A DNA stretch of 13,371 bases from an uncultured Rhodospirillaceae bacterium (GCA_900313185.1 OMQI01000099.1:1-13371); one strand, 5' to 3'. Counted from the first letter of the stretch, positions 6,900-12,833 are shown. The notes: generated by a model not told the origin, from the sequence alone. Numbers and translations: made by a program.

Positions 6900-8330
6900 T
6901 TAACATTCCAAAGCGTGACGCAAATCATCAATGCTTTCGGCCATTGATGTGTCTTCTACAATTAATTCTTCTACTTTTCTGACTGCGTGCATAACCGTAG
7001 TATGGTCACGATCAAACTTGCGACCGATTTCCGGCAGTGAACGTGAAGTCAGTTGTTTGGCCAGATACATTGCGATTTGACGGGGTCTGGCAACATTGCG
7101 AGCACGACGAGAGGATTGCATTTCTTTAACCGAAATATTGAAATATTCGGCAACTTTCTTTTGAATCTCATCTATGGTCGTTTTGCGATCAATCGAGCGC
7201 AACATATCTTTTAATATGTCTTGTGTCATATCCAAAGTAATTTCATTGCCGGAGGATAATAACAACGAATGAGCGGCGATTCTTTTCAAGGAGCCTTCCA
7301 ATTCACGAATGCTTGACGATATTTTCTGAGCCAAAAATTCAGCCACATTTTCCGGCAAAATAATCCCCATTTGCTCAGCTTTTTTATGCAAAATACCGAG
7401 TCTTAAATCAAAATCCGTCGGCATAATATCTGCCACAAGACCGCTGTTCAAACGAGATTTTAAGCGATTCTCTATGCCATCCAAATCGGTAGGGGACTTG
7501 TCGGCCGATAAAATAATCTGCTTTCCGCTTTCAATGAGTGAAGTAAAGGTATAGAAAAATTCGTCTTGTGTTTTAGTCTTGTTGGCCAAAAATTGTACAT
7601 CATCAATCATCAAAACGTCAACCGAACGAAATTGCTCTTTGAATGCATCAGTATCCTTATAGCGCAATGCATTTACAAATTTATACAGAAATTGTTCTGC
7701 CGAAATATAAACCACCGTACGTTTCGGATCACTGTTTTTAATATATTGAGCAATAGCGTGCATAAGGTGGGTTTTACCGAGTCCTACGCCCGAATATAAA
7801 AACAACGGGTTAAAGGAAACGTTTTTGGATTCGGCAACTTTACGAGCAGCGGCATAGGCAAACTCGTTGGTTTTTCCGACCACGAAATTTTCAAACGTGA
7901 AAGCCGGATTGAGCTTTGACGAATAAGAATCGCAATCCGCATAATTGTTGGCAACCGTATTTAATCCGTAAATACCTTGCGGAGTAGGCGATAATTTAAT
8001 TTTTTTGATTAACGAATTATCACCGTGCAAATTTCCCGCTGTTTGACCAGCAGACAAATTTTGCACTACAAACTGAACTTCTTTTATTTCCGGATTTTTT
8101 CTTTCCCAAATACGGTGAATACGTTCCGAATAATGGGCTATAACCCAGTTTTTCATAAAAGCTGTCGGGGCGCATATACTCATAACCCCATTATCAAAAG
8201 AACTGACACTTAAAGGTTTCAACCAGCTGTCAAACGCTGTTTCACCAAACTCCATTTTTAATTGACTGCATATTTCATCCCATTGGTTATTAATAGATAT
8301 ATCATCATTATAAATTGCTTCTTCGGCCAT
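6900..8330 (-). CDS. dnaA: Chromosomal replication initiator DnaA
   Basis: DnaA is the AAA+ ATPase that binds DnaA boxes, melts the origin and recruits the helicase. The 476-residue protein shows domain I (about 15-90, W17...F33DSWLKPL), a short linker, then NPAFTFENFVVGKTNEFAYAA. Walker A is GVGLGKTH (181-188) and Walker B is VLMIDDVQF (239-247), with NRLKSRL and GLVADI (288-302) as the sensor and arginine-finger region. Domain IV carries ARPRQIAMYLAKQLT (414-428) and the box-recognition signature DHTTVMHAV (442-450). GAGG lies 5-6 nt before ATG. It lies downstream of rpsT in the usual alphaproteobacterial order and is probably transcribed from its own promoter after the rpsT terminator. Confidence 0.97.
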   Translation of the reverse strand: MAEEAIYNDDISINNQWDEICSQLKMEFGETAFDSWLKPLSVSSFDNGVMSICAPTAFMKNWVIAHYSERIHRIWERKNPEIKEVQFVVQNLSAGQTAGNLHGDNSLIKKIKLSPTPQGIYGLNTVANNYADCDSYSSKLNPAFTFENFVVGKTNEFAYAAARKVAESKNVSFNPLFLYSGVGLGKTHLMHAIAQYIKNSDPKRTVVYISAEQFLYKFVNALRYKDTDAFKEQFRSVDVLMIDDVQFLANKTKTQDEFFYTFTSLIESGKQIILSADKSPTDLDGIENRLKSRLNSGLVADIMPTDFDLRLGILHKKAEQMGIILPENVAEFLAQKISSSIRELEGSLKRIAAHSLLLSSGNEITLDMTQDILKDMLRSIDRKTTIDEIQKKVAEYFNISVKEMQSSRRARNVARPRQIAMYLAKQLTSRSLPEIGRKFDRDHTTVMHAVRKVEELIVEDTSMAESIDDLRHALEC

Positions 8331-8691
8331 CTTTCCTCGTCCATCAAAAATTAATTAACCTCAAAAACAGGTGCTGCAATTGACTTTTTTCTTATTAATT
8401 ATTGTCGCCTGCGTTTTGTACTGTTTTAAAAGCATCACAAAACCCCTGTTTCACTAAAATAGTCAATAATATCAAGCGTTGCGATTTGTTTTATATTATT
8501 CGATTCAGACTTTTTATATAATAAGTCCTTATTTTCGCAATCGGCTTATTTTGACTCTCCCGTAGTGAGAATGTAAATAAATTGTTAACAGTTAAAAAAA
8601 CAAAATTCAAGAGAACTTTTTAAGAACATTGTAATTAAATTGCTTGACAACATTTTTTCATAGAGTCGTAGTGTAAGTATATGATTATAAA
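8331..8691. other. AT-rich gap upstream of dnaA; origin not demonstrable
   Basis: No gene is visible in this gap. It contains AT-rich stretches (about 8500-8525 and 8575-8640), two CTTATTTT direct repeats 17 nt apart (8528-8535, 8545-8552), a TGTTAACA palindrome near 8583-8590, and a lone TTGACA on + at 8644-8649 with no partner -10 box. I find no TTATCCACA or close DnaA-box variant on either strand. In several Alphaproteobacteria the origin is not beside dnaA, so its location here is open. Confidence 0.5.
8513..8540 (-). promoter_or_regulatory. Possible dnaA promoter
   Basis: On the minus strand, TTGCGA (8540-8535), a 16-nt spacer and TATAAA (8518-8513) match the consensus at 4/6 and 5/6. 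This would give a dnaA leader of about 175 nt. The region is AT-rich, so the match is only suggestive. Confidence 0.3.
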
Positions 8692-8732
8692 CAAAAAAAC
8701 ACGAATCGATATTGCAAAATATCAATTCGCAT
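8692..8732 (-). terminator. Intrinsic terminator of rpsT
   Basis: On the minus strand CGAATTGATATT pairs with AATATCGATTCG. The 12-pair stem contains one G-U wobble, has a four-base loop, and is followed after GT by seven T. It begins 22 nt after the rpsT stop. The wobble pairs only in the minus-strand RNA, which fixes the direction. Confidence 0.85.
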
Positions 8733-8750
8733 TTTTTTAATTTTAATAAA

Positions 8751-9011
8751 TTAAAGAGCTTTAATTTTCTGAGCTAAACGAGAAATCGTTCTGGAAGCGG
8801 TATTCTTTTTGAATACGCCTTTTTGAGAAGCTCTCATCATTTCACTTTCTGCTTTCTTGAAAGCAACGGTAGCGCCTTCTTTATCATTAGCGTTAATCAA
8901 AGCTAAAACAGCTTTAACGAAAGTTCTGACACGACTTCTGCGTGCACCATTAATTTGAGCACGTTTTTGGTTGTGAACGATTCTTGTTTTTGCCGACTTA
9001 TGATTGGCCAT
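8751..9011 (-). CDS. rpsT: 30S ribosomal protein S20
   Basis: S20 is a primary 16S rRNA-binding protein of the small subunit body. The 86-residue, strongly basic, all-helical sequence opens MANHKSAKTRIVHNQKRAQIN and has the expected family length and the ending SRLAQKIKAL. AGGAAG lies 7 nt before ATG. A good promoter upstream and a strong terminator downstream make it an independent unit between the mutM operon and dnaA, the common alphaproteobacterial arrangement. Confidence 0.97.
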   Translation of the reverse strand: MANHKSAKTRIVHNQKRAQINGARRSRVRTFVKAVLALINANDKEGATVAFKKAESEMMRASQKGVFKKNTASRTISRLAQKIKAL

Positions 9012-9058
9012 ATTTTTCTTCCTATAAAATTGTTAATACAAAATTTACTCTGGTACAC

Positions 9059-9088
9059 TTTATAACCACGACATAAGGCTAAAGTCAA
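9059..9088 (-). promoter_or_regulatory. Promoter of rpsT
   Basis: On the minus strand, TTGACT (9088-9083), an 18-nt spacer and TATAAA (9064-9059) match the housekeeping boxes at 5/6 each. The start site would be near 9052, leaving a leader of about 41 nt before the S20 start codon. Confidence 0.6.
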
Positions 9089-9113
9089 CTAATTTTTTAT
9101 ATTTTTTTTATTT

Positions 9114-9479
9114 TTAAGGCTTGGTTTTTACGGTTATGCGAACAATCAGCGGGGAAACCGATTCTCGAACCACTTCCAAATTTTCGCCTTCACGGTAAAA
9201 TACCAAGTCATTTCCTCGATTTCCTTGATATATCCACCCCAATTGCGGTAACGATTCTTTATAAAATTCGGCAACTTTATTGAATTTCATTTTCGGAGAT
9301 GACAAATAGGCTTCCAAAAGTCTGGTTTCTTCGTTACCGAATGAAATATCGTCTTGAGTAATTTGGCTCAATCCGTCCGGCAGAGGGACATCATCCATTC
9401 CTTCCACAAACTGTGCGGAGTTTGCGCTAAAGGAAAAAAGTAAAAAAGTCAAAAAAGAAAAAAGTTGTAAATATTTCAT
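9114..9479 (-). CDS. Small exported protein with FYxxxLPQLGW motif
   Basis: This 121-residue protein has a signal peptide (MKYLQLFSFLTFLLFSFSANSA, cleavage near 22/23), so it is exported to the periplasm. The mature part starts with acidic VEGMDDVPLPDGL and contains VAEFYKESLPQLGW (about 79-92), FYREGENLEV and a beta-rich C-terminus (LIVRITVKTK). I recall similar small proteins next to mutM/rpsT in Alphaproteobacteria but no function. An open frame continues upstream to 9644, but the ATG at 9479 is chosen because AGGAG lies 8 nt before it and the signal peptide starts there. It follows mutM by 10 nt and is probably in the same operon. Confidence 0.8.
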   Translation of the reverse strand: MKYLQLFSFLTFLLFSFSANSAQFVEGMDDVPLPDGLSQITQDDISFGNEETRLLEAYLSSPKMKFNKVAEFYKESLPQLGWIYQGNRGNDLVFYREGENLEVVRESVSPLIVRITVKTKP

Positions 9480-9489
9480 CGATAAACTC

Positions 9490-10329
9490 CTATTTTTGTA
9501 AGACAGGGCAATAAAAAGTCGATCTGCCCCCCTGAATATCTTTTTGAATGCCGCCACTCTTTTTAATATCACATTTGCAATCGGGACAGCGTTGTCCGGT
9601 TTTATTATACACGCAATGTTTTTGCTGAAAATAGCCGATATCACCGTCCGGTCTTTTATAATCGTGAATGGTTGAACCGCCGGCTTTAATCGAATCGCTC
9701 AATATCTCACGAGTATAGATTATTATCTTTCCGGCTTCATCTTTATTAATACTTTCGCTCGGGCGTTGCGGGCGAATCCGTGCTTTATAAAGAATCTCCG
9801 AGGCATATATATTGCCGATGCCGCAGATTATTTCCTGATCGAGCAGGGCAATTTTGATGGCGGTTTTACGATTCTTAAACTTACTGAGTAAGTAATCGGC
9901 TGTTAAATTTTCATCCCACGGATCCAATCCGATTCGGCTGAAACAATGATGATTTTTCAGCTTACCCGATTCGCACAATGTAACTAATCCGAATCGTCGG
10001 GTATCGTTATAAATCAATACTCCCTTATCGGTGATAATGATGATATGATCGTGTTTATCCAAAGTTTCCGGCATAACAGATTCGGTTTTCATTTTACCGC
10101 TCATACCGAAATGCCAGATAATGCTCAAGCCGTTACTGAGATTGATAATCATATATTTAGCGATTCGCTTAAAGCCGATGATTTCTGTATTGCTGATTTT
10201 TTCCGCAAAGTCGGCAGGTACCAGCTCACGCAAACGTGGTTGACGCACTTGTGCCGATATTATACGGGCACCTGCGGCAAATTTTTCAACGGCATTTTTA
10301 ATGGTTTCGACTTCTGGTAATTCCGGCAT
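9490..10329 (-). CDS. mutM: Formamidopyrimidine-DNA glycosylase (Fpg/MutM) with altered zinc finger
   Basis: MutM removes 8-oxoguanine and formamidopyrimidines and nicks the abasic site. The 279-residue protein begins MPELPEVETI, with the catalytic Pro exposed after Met removal and Glu beside it. Other family marks are KRIAKYM (the catalytic-region Lys), HFGMSGKM with the intercalating Met, NDTRRFG, and GIGNIYASEIL. The C-terminal finger has C-x2-C (CPDC) and GGRSTFYC, but where the family has CPxCQ the sequence reads CPVLQK, so the fourth ligand is Leu (TTA, 9499-9501). The frame is intact on both sides, so this is a substitution and not a frameshift. ATG at 10329 is chosen because AAGGAG lies 8 nt upstream and the Pro must follow Met; the 12-residue extension to 10365 overlaps the promoter. 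Confidence 0.95.
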   Translation of the reverse strand: MPELPEVETIKNAVEKFAAGARIISAQVRQPRLRELVPADFAEKISNTEIIGFKRIAKYMIINLSNGLSIIWHFGMSGKMKTESVMPETLDKHDHIIIITDKGVLIYNDTRRFGLVTLCESGKLKNHHCFSRIGLDPWDENLTADYLLSKFKNRKTAIKIALLDQEIICGIGNIYASEILYKARIRPQRPSESINKDEAGKIIIYTREILSDSIKAGGSTIHDYKRPDGDIGYFQQKHCVYNKTGQRCPDCKCDIKKSGGIQKDIQGGRSTFYCPVLQK

Positions 10330-10350
10330 ATCGCAAATCTCCTTTAACAC

Positions 10351-10378
10351 ATAATATATTTTCAAAATAAGATTGCAA
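10351..10378 (-). promoter_or_regulatory. Possible mutM promoter
   Basis: On the minus strand, TTGCAA (10378-10373), a 16-nt spacer and TATTAT (10356-10351) match at 4/6 and 5/6. Transcription would start near 10344, about 15 nt before the MutM start, just enough for the AAGGAG site. It is divergent from the promoter of the J-domain gene. Confidence 0.45.
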
Positions 10379-10383
10379 ACTTC

Positions 10384-10412
10384 TTGCCATTATTTATAAA
10401 CAGGGTTACATT
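10384..10412 (+). promoter_or_regulatory. Possible promoter of the J-domain gene
   Basis: TTGCCA (10384-10389), a 17-nt spacer and TACATT (10407-10412) match at 5/6 and 4/6. It lies 31 nt before the ATG and back to back with the mutM promoter. Confidence 0.35.
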
Positions 10413-10442
10413 AAAAAAGTTTAATATTACCGAAAGGAAATT

Positions 10443-11021
10443 ATGCAAAAACGTTCCAAAAAATATTATGTTCCGCAAAATGAAAATGTTTGGCACAAGT
10501 GTGAACACGAAGGTTGCGAAAAAGCGGGCGAATATAAAGCTCCGAAGGATAAAAACCTTAAGGATTATTATTGGTTTTGCTTGGAACACGTTCAGGAATA
10601 TAATAAGAAATGGAATTATTACGAGGGTGAAACACCGGAAGAACAAGCCAAACAAAAAACAAAATTTTATCGCAAATTCAAGTCGAAAGTGCGCTATCAG
10701 TTTGGTTATGATTTATGGGAAGAAAGCCAATTTTTTGACGGCGATTATGAAAACGAATTTGATAACAGCGCCCAATATTCTCGTGACGGTATTTATTTTA
10801 CGGTGGAGGAGCGAGCATATATCAAAGTTTTGGAAATGGATATCAGAGAAATCAATCCGGAAACCTTAAAGAAACAATATAAGAAAATGGCGAAAAAATA
10901 TCATCCCGATATAAATAAAGAAGATGAAAAAGCCGAAGAAAAATTTAAATCCATATCCGAAGCATATCAGAATTTGAAAGAAAAATTCGAGCGTTTACCG
11001 AATTACTTTTATAAGGAATAA
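10443..11021 (+). CDS. J-domain (DnaJ-like) co-chaperone with N-terminal Cys/His cluster
   Basis: This 192-residue cytoplasmic protein has its J-domain at the C-terminus (about 124-184), with the essential HPD at 154-156 in KKYHPDINK and a basic helix II (LKKQYKKMAKK). It should therefore stimulate a DnaK-type ATPase. The N-terminal half has C20-x4-C25 and C46-x2-H49, a possible metal site, within CEHEGCEKAGEYKAPKDKN and YYWFCLEHVQEYNKKWNYY. This layout is typical of a conserved alphaproteobacterial J-protein family whose client is not known to me. There is no G/F region or central zinc domain, so it is not the housekeeping DnaJ. AAAGGA precedes ATG by a few nt. It is divergent from mutM. Confidence 0.9.
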   Translation: MQKRSKKYYVPQNENVWHKCEHEGCEKAGEYKAPKDKNLKDYYWFCLEHVQEYNKKWNYYEGETPEEQAKQKTKFYRKFKSKVRYQFGYDLWEESQFFDGDYENEFDNSAQYSRDGIYFTVEERAYIKVLEMDIREINPETLKKQYKKMAKKYHPDINKEDEKAEEKFKSISEAYQNLKEKFERLPNYFYKE

Positions 11022-11123
11022 ACTTTATTAATCGAAAAATTAAAGGAGTTTACCGATTAGGATAAAAAACAAAGTCATCGCTCAATTGTGAAACAATCGT
11101 CAGGCGATCTACGAATTAAGCAA
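11022..11123 (+). other. Intergenic stretch with an orphan ribosome-binding site
   Basis: After the J-domain gene there is a good AAAGGAG (11042-11048) followed at proper spacing by ATT instead of ATG. The frame it would open closes after eleven codons. TTAATCG and CGATTA arms (11028-11034, 11054-11059) could form a weak hairpin. This may be a decayed gene start or nothing. Confidence 0.25.
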
Positions 11124-11206
11124 TAAGGAAGCGACACTGACGTGTCGGAAGAAAAGATTCCTTGACGAGGTGACGCACTGCGTACCTCGAGGAATGATGT
11201 TCCTTA
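11124..11206. repeat. Nested palindromes, structured-RNA-like or dispersed repeat element
   Basis: TAAGGAA (11124-11130) and TTCCTTA (11200-11206) enclose two further hairpins. One is CGACAC-TGAC-GTGTCG (11132-11147). The other is a long stem, ATTCC...GGAAT (11157-11161, 11191-11195), around CGAGGT...ACCTCG (11166-11171, 11184-11189) and ACGC...GCGT. It has no coding frame, and its base composition is more GC-rich than the flanks. It could be a dispersed palindromic repeat family or a small structured RNA. Confidence 0.5.
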
Positions 11207-11235
11207 CTGTCATACCGGATAAAAGTCCGGTATCT
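11207..11235 (+). repeat. REP-like palindromic element, copy A
   Basis: The element starts CTGTCATACCGG and ends CGGTATCT. ATACCGGA and TCCGGTAT form a perfect 8-bp stem with a six-base loop. An inverted partner of the same 29-bp length lies at 11923-11951. The two share the first 12 bases exactly and 7 of the last 8, while the loop differs. Confidence 0.7.
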
Positions 11236-11288
11236 CAAAAGCAAATATGACTTTTTTCTTTAATATTCTCAATGTATTACGATTTTTA

Positions 11289-11317
11289 TTGCAAAAATGA
11301 CAAAAAAATATTACAAT
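11289..11317 (+). promoter_or_regulatory. Possible promoter of the small membrane-protein pair
   Basis: TTGCAA (11289-11294), a 17-nt spacer and TACAAT (11312-11317) match at 4/6 and 5/6. A start near 11324 would place AAGGA (11333-11337) in the leader. Confidence 0.45.
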
Positions 11318-11409
11318 AAAAGTGATTAATATAAGGATTATGGATGATATGATGTTTTATGGTTATCCATATATCTTTTTTTGTTGAATTTAATAAAAAA
11401 AAACAAGAT

Positions 11410-11568
11410 ATGAAAAAAATAAGTGAAAAGACCGCTATTCGTATAGACAAAGGTCTTAGCTTCTTTGAAGCAATTTTTACCGGTGCGTTTGTTTTATCTT
11501 GCGCAGTCTGCATGGTGTTCATTATTTCCTCATCTTTTGTTGGGGCTTTTGTTGAATTTATAAAATGA
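11410..11568 (+). CDS. Small single-pass membrane protein
   Basis: I do not recognise this protein. From ATG 11410 it is 52 residues: a basic amphipathic start (MKKISEKTAIRIDKG) then one hydrophobic segment at about 19-46 containing two cysteines (SCAVC), ending VEFIK. An in-frame ATG at 11359 would add 17 residues. Neither start has a good Shine-Dalgarno sequence at the right distance; the 11410 start is preferred because the extra segment is compositionally odd and may be a remnant. The ATGA overlap with the next gene argues that this frame is translated. The pair lies between two inverted palindromic elements. It is likely to sit in the inner membrane. Confidence 0.55.
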   Translation: MKKISEKTAIRIDKGLSFFEAIFTGAFVLSCAVCMVFIISSSFVGAFVEFIK

Positions 11569-11810
11569 AATATATGGGTACAATTATCGTTATTGCTCTC
11601 TGCATACTATTGGTATGGAAATGGGAGTGGGTTAAGGAGCGTTTTGATGATGTTACTGCTTTTGTCGGTGGCATCGTGTGTTTGGTAGTGTTTGCACTTC
11701 TCGTTTGGGGTGGGGCTGCATTATTACACTGGCTCTTAGGCCTAAGCTATTTGGTTGGAGGGATTATCTCTCTGACAGTTCTCATCCTTTACGGAAGAGA
11801 AACAGCTTAA
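11565..11810 (+). CDS. Small multi-pass membrane protein
   Basis: This 81-residue hydrophobic protein has about three membrane segments: 4-19, 31-50 and 53-75. The loop between the first two is charged and tryptophan-rich (KWEWVKERFDD). No family is recognised. The ATG overlaps the stop of the preceding gene (ATGA, 11565-11568) and has no Shine-Dalgarno sequence of its own, so it is probably translated by coupling. A long-armed inverted repeat with a T run starts just after the stop and probably ends the transcript. The two proteins may form a small membrane complex; that is inference from the overlap only. Confidence 0.65.
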   Translation: MKYMGTIIVIALCILLVWKWEWVKERFDDVTAFVGGIVCLVVFALLVWGGAALLHWLLGLSYLVGGIISLTVLILYGRETA

Positions 11811-11878
11811 AAAAAAACAGTCTGTGTGGGAAAAATTTCGGGATTATCTGATTTATTTCTCAAACAGACTGTTTTTTT
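11811..11878 (+). terminator. Long-loop inverted repeat, probable terminator
   Basis: A7-CAGTCTGT (11811-11825) and ACAGACTG-T7 (11864-11878) are perfect 15-base inverted arms around a 38-nt spacer. The right arm ends in seven T, as expected of an intrinsic terminator for the small membrane-protein pair. The loop is unusually long. Confidence 0.6.
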
Positions 11879-11922
11879 GTCTTTGTTGTTAATAAAAGTC
11901 ATCCCTCTATTTTTTGCTTTTT

Positions 11923-11951
11923 AGATACCTGCTCGGTGGCCGGTATGACAG
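11923..11951 (-). repeat. REP-like palindromic element, copy B (inverted)
   Basis: Read on the minus strand this is CTGTCATACCGG, a nine-base diverged centre, and AGGTATCT, matching copy A at 21 of 29 positions. Its own hairpin is weaker because the right arm has a substitution. Copies A and B face each other and bracket 11236-11922. Confidence 0.65.
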
Positions 11952-11953
11952 AC

Positions 11954-11989
11954 AAAAGTTATGCCGGACTAAATCAGGCATAACTTTTT
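11954..11989. terminator. Perfect 12-bp palindrome, terminator- or REP-like
   Basis: AAAAGTTATGCC (11954-11965) and GGCATAACTTTT (11977-11988) are exact inverted arms around an 11-nt loop, with a T run on the + side. It may be a back-up terminator for the + strand pair or a member of the same palindromic repeat family; the core ATGCCGG resembles ATACCGG of copies A and B. Confidence 0.55.
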
Positions 11990-12013
11990 GATAATATGTA
12001 TAATGATGGGTAG

Positions 12014-12050
12014 AAAAAAAAGAACTCCGCAGTAAAAACCGCAGAGTTCT
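12014..12050 (-). terminator. Intrinsic terminator of the outer-membrane protein gene
   Basis: On the minus strand AGAACTCTGCGG pairs with CTGCGGAGTTCT through 12 positions including two G-U wobbles, around a six-base loop, followed by seven or more T. It lies 36 nt after the stop codon. The wobbles pair only in minus-strand RNA, which fixes the direction. Confidence 0.85.
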
Positions 12051-12086
12051 CAATGAAAAAAATCTAACTTTTAACCTAACTTGAGA

Positions 12087-12725
12087 TTAGAAAGTATAGC
12101 GAGCACCCAAGTAAATTTCGTGAGCTGCAGATTTGTATTTAGTTTTTCTACTCAGGTCAGTAGCAATTCTTTTGTTAGCAACAGCAGAACCGGAGTTGAT
12201 GTATCTGTAACCGGCATCCAAAGCAACGTTCTTGGTCAAGTCATAAGCAACACCGGCGCCTACTTGCCAAGCAAAGTTATAAGTTCTGTCGCTAGCTTTA
12301 TCACCGTCTTCCATATCTTTTTCGGTGAACTTCAACATAGCAACACCCATACCGGCACCAACATACGGTGTCCATTTGGTGCAAGTATTGATGTCATAAT
12401 AAGCGTTGAGCATCAAAGAATTGTTTTGCAAACGGAATCTTTCATCACCTGCTTTTTTCTTAGCATCTTGATAAGTATTCCATTCAATTTCTGTACGGAT
12501 TGCTCTGGCTTTTACACCGGCAGCAAAGTGACCGCCCCAAATATCTTTGTGAAGTTTAACTTTATCAGAATAGTTACCACCAGCAAAATTTCCAGTATGT
12601 TTAGCTTCATCTTTAGCCCAGTCATAAGACAATTTTGCAGAAACATACGGGTTAACTTCCAAAGCTTTGGCGCTAGAAGCAAATGCAAAAGCGGCAACGC
12701 CGGCCATCAATAAAATTTTTTTCAT
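12087..12725 (-). CDS. Outer-membrane beta-barrel protein (porin-like surface protein)
   Basis: This 212-residue protein has a classical signal peptide (MKKILLMAGVAAFAFASSAKA, cleavage near 21/22). The mature part is alternating beta strands ending in YLGARYTF, with the C-terminal Phe typical of proteins inserted by the BAM machinery. NAYYDINTCTKWTPYVGAGMGVA and VGAGVAYDLTKNVALDAGYRYI are characteristic of the small eight-stranded OmpA/Opa-like barrel family widespread in Alphaproteobacteria and Rickettsiales surface proteins. No OmpA peptidoglycan-binding domain follows. AAGGAG is 9 nt before ATG. It is monocistronic, with a strong promoter and terminator. Its role may be structural or in host contact; neither can be read from the sequence. 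Confidence 0.9.
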   Translation of the reverse strand: MKKILLMAGVAAFAFASSAKALEVNPYVSAKLSYDWAKDEAKHTGNFAGGNYSDKVKLHKDIWGGHFAAGVKARAIRTEIEWNTYQDAKKKAGDERFRLQNNSLMLNAYYDINTCTKWTPYVGAGMGVAMLKFTEKDMEDGDKASDRTYNFAWQVGAGVAYDLTKNVALDAGYRYINSGSAVANKRIATDLSRKTKYKSAAHEIYLGARYTF

Positions 12726-12756
12726 AAGTATCTCTCCTTATTTATTAGTACTAACA

Positions 12757-12781
12757 AAATATTTGAAACAACAAATATTTG
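12757..12781. repeat. Paired AAATATTTG motifs in the leader of the outer-membrane protein gene
   Basis: AAATATTTG occurs at 12757-12765 and 12773-12781, 16 nt apart. Each core is self-complementary, so the two can pair as a hairpin at the very 5' end of the predicted mRNA or serve as tandem binding sites overlapping the start of transcription. Confidence 0.45.
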
Positions 12782-12786
12782 CCCCC

Positions 12787-12814
12787 AATATAACCGAAAT
12801 ATCATATTTGTCAA
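12787..12814 (-). promoter_or_regulatory. Strong promoter of the outer-membrane protein gene
   Basis: On the minus strand a perfect TTGACA (12814-12809), a 16-nt spacer and TATATT (12792-12787, 5/6) precede a leader of about 55 nt. It is among the best sigma70-like promoters in the window and fits an abundant surface protein. Confidence 0.7.
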
Positions 12815-12833
12815 TTATAAAGTGAATTTAATG

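Noticed and set aside
8644..8649. Perfect TTGACA on + between dnaA and rpsT
   Set aside because: No -10 box at 15-19 nt and no + strand gene downstream; treated as chance.
9480..9644. Extension of the small exported protein to 9644
   Set aside because: It overlaps the mutM C-terminus in another frame, has no ribosome-binding site, and would place the signal peptide inside the protein.
10330..10365. MutM start at 10365
   Set aside because: Catalysis needs Pro right after the initiator Met; the MPELPE start at 10329 has AAGGAG, and the extension overlaps a promoter-like site.
10384..10869. Overlapping + frame within the J-domain gene
   Set aside because: It is highly basic and low in complexity, has no ribosome-binding site, and the alternative frame has the HPD motif and family-type N-terminus.
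11022..11288. CRISPR array or tRNA in the hairpin-rich gap
   Set aside because: There are no regularly spaced direct repeats and no cloverleaf with a T-loop GTTCGA-like motif; only inverted repeats are present.
12081..12713. Full-length + strand open frame opposite the outer-membrane protein
   Set aside because: The minus frame has signal peptide, beta-barrel pattern, terminal Phe, promoter, ribosome-binding site and terminator; the + frame has none.
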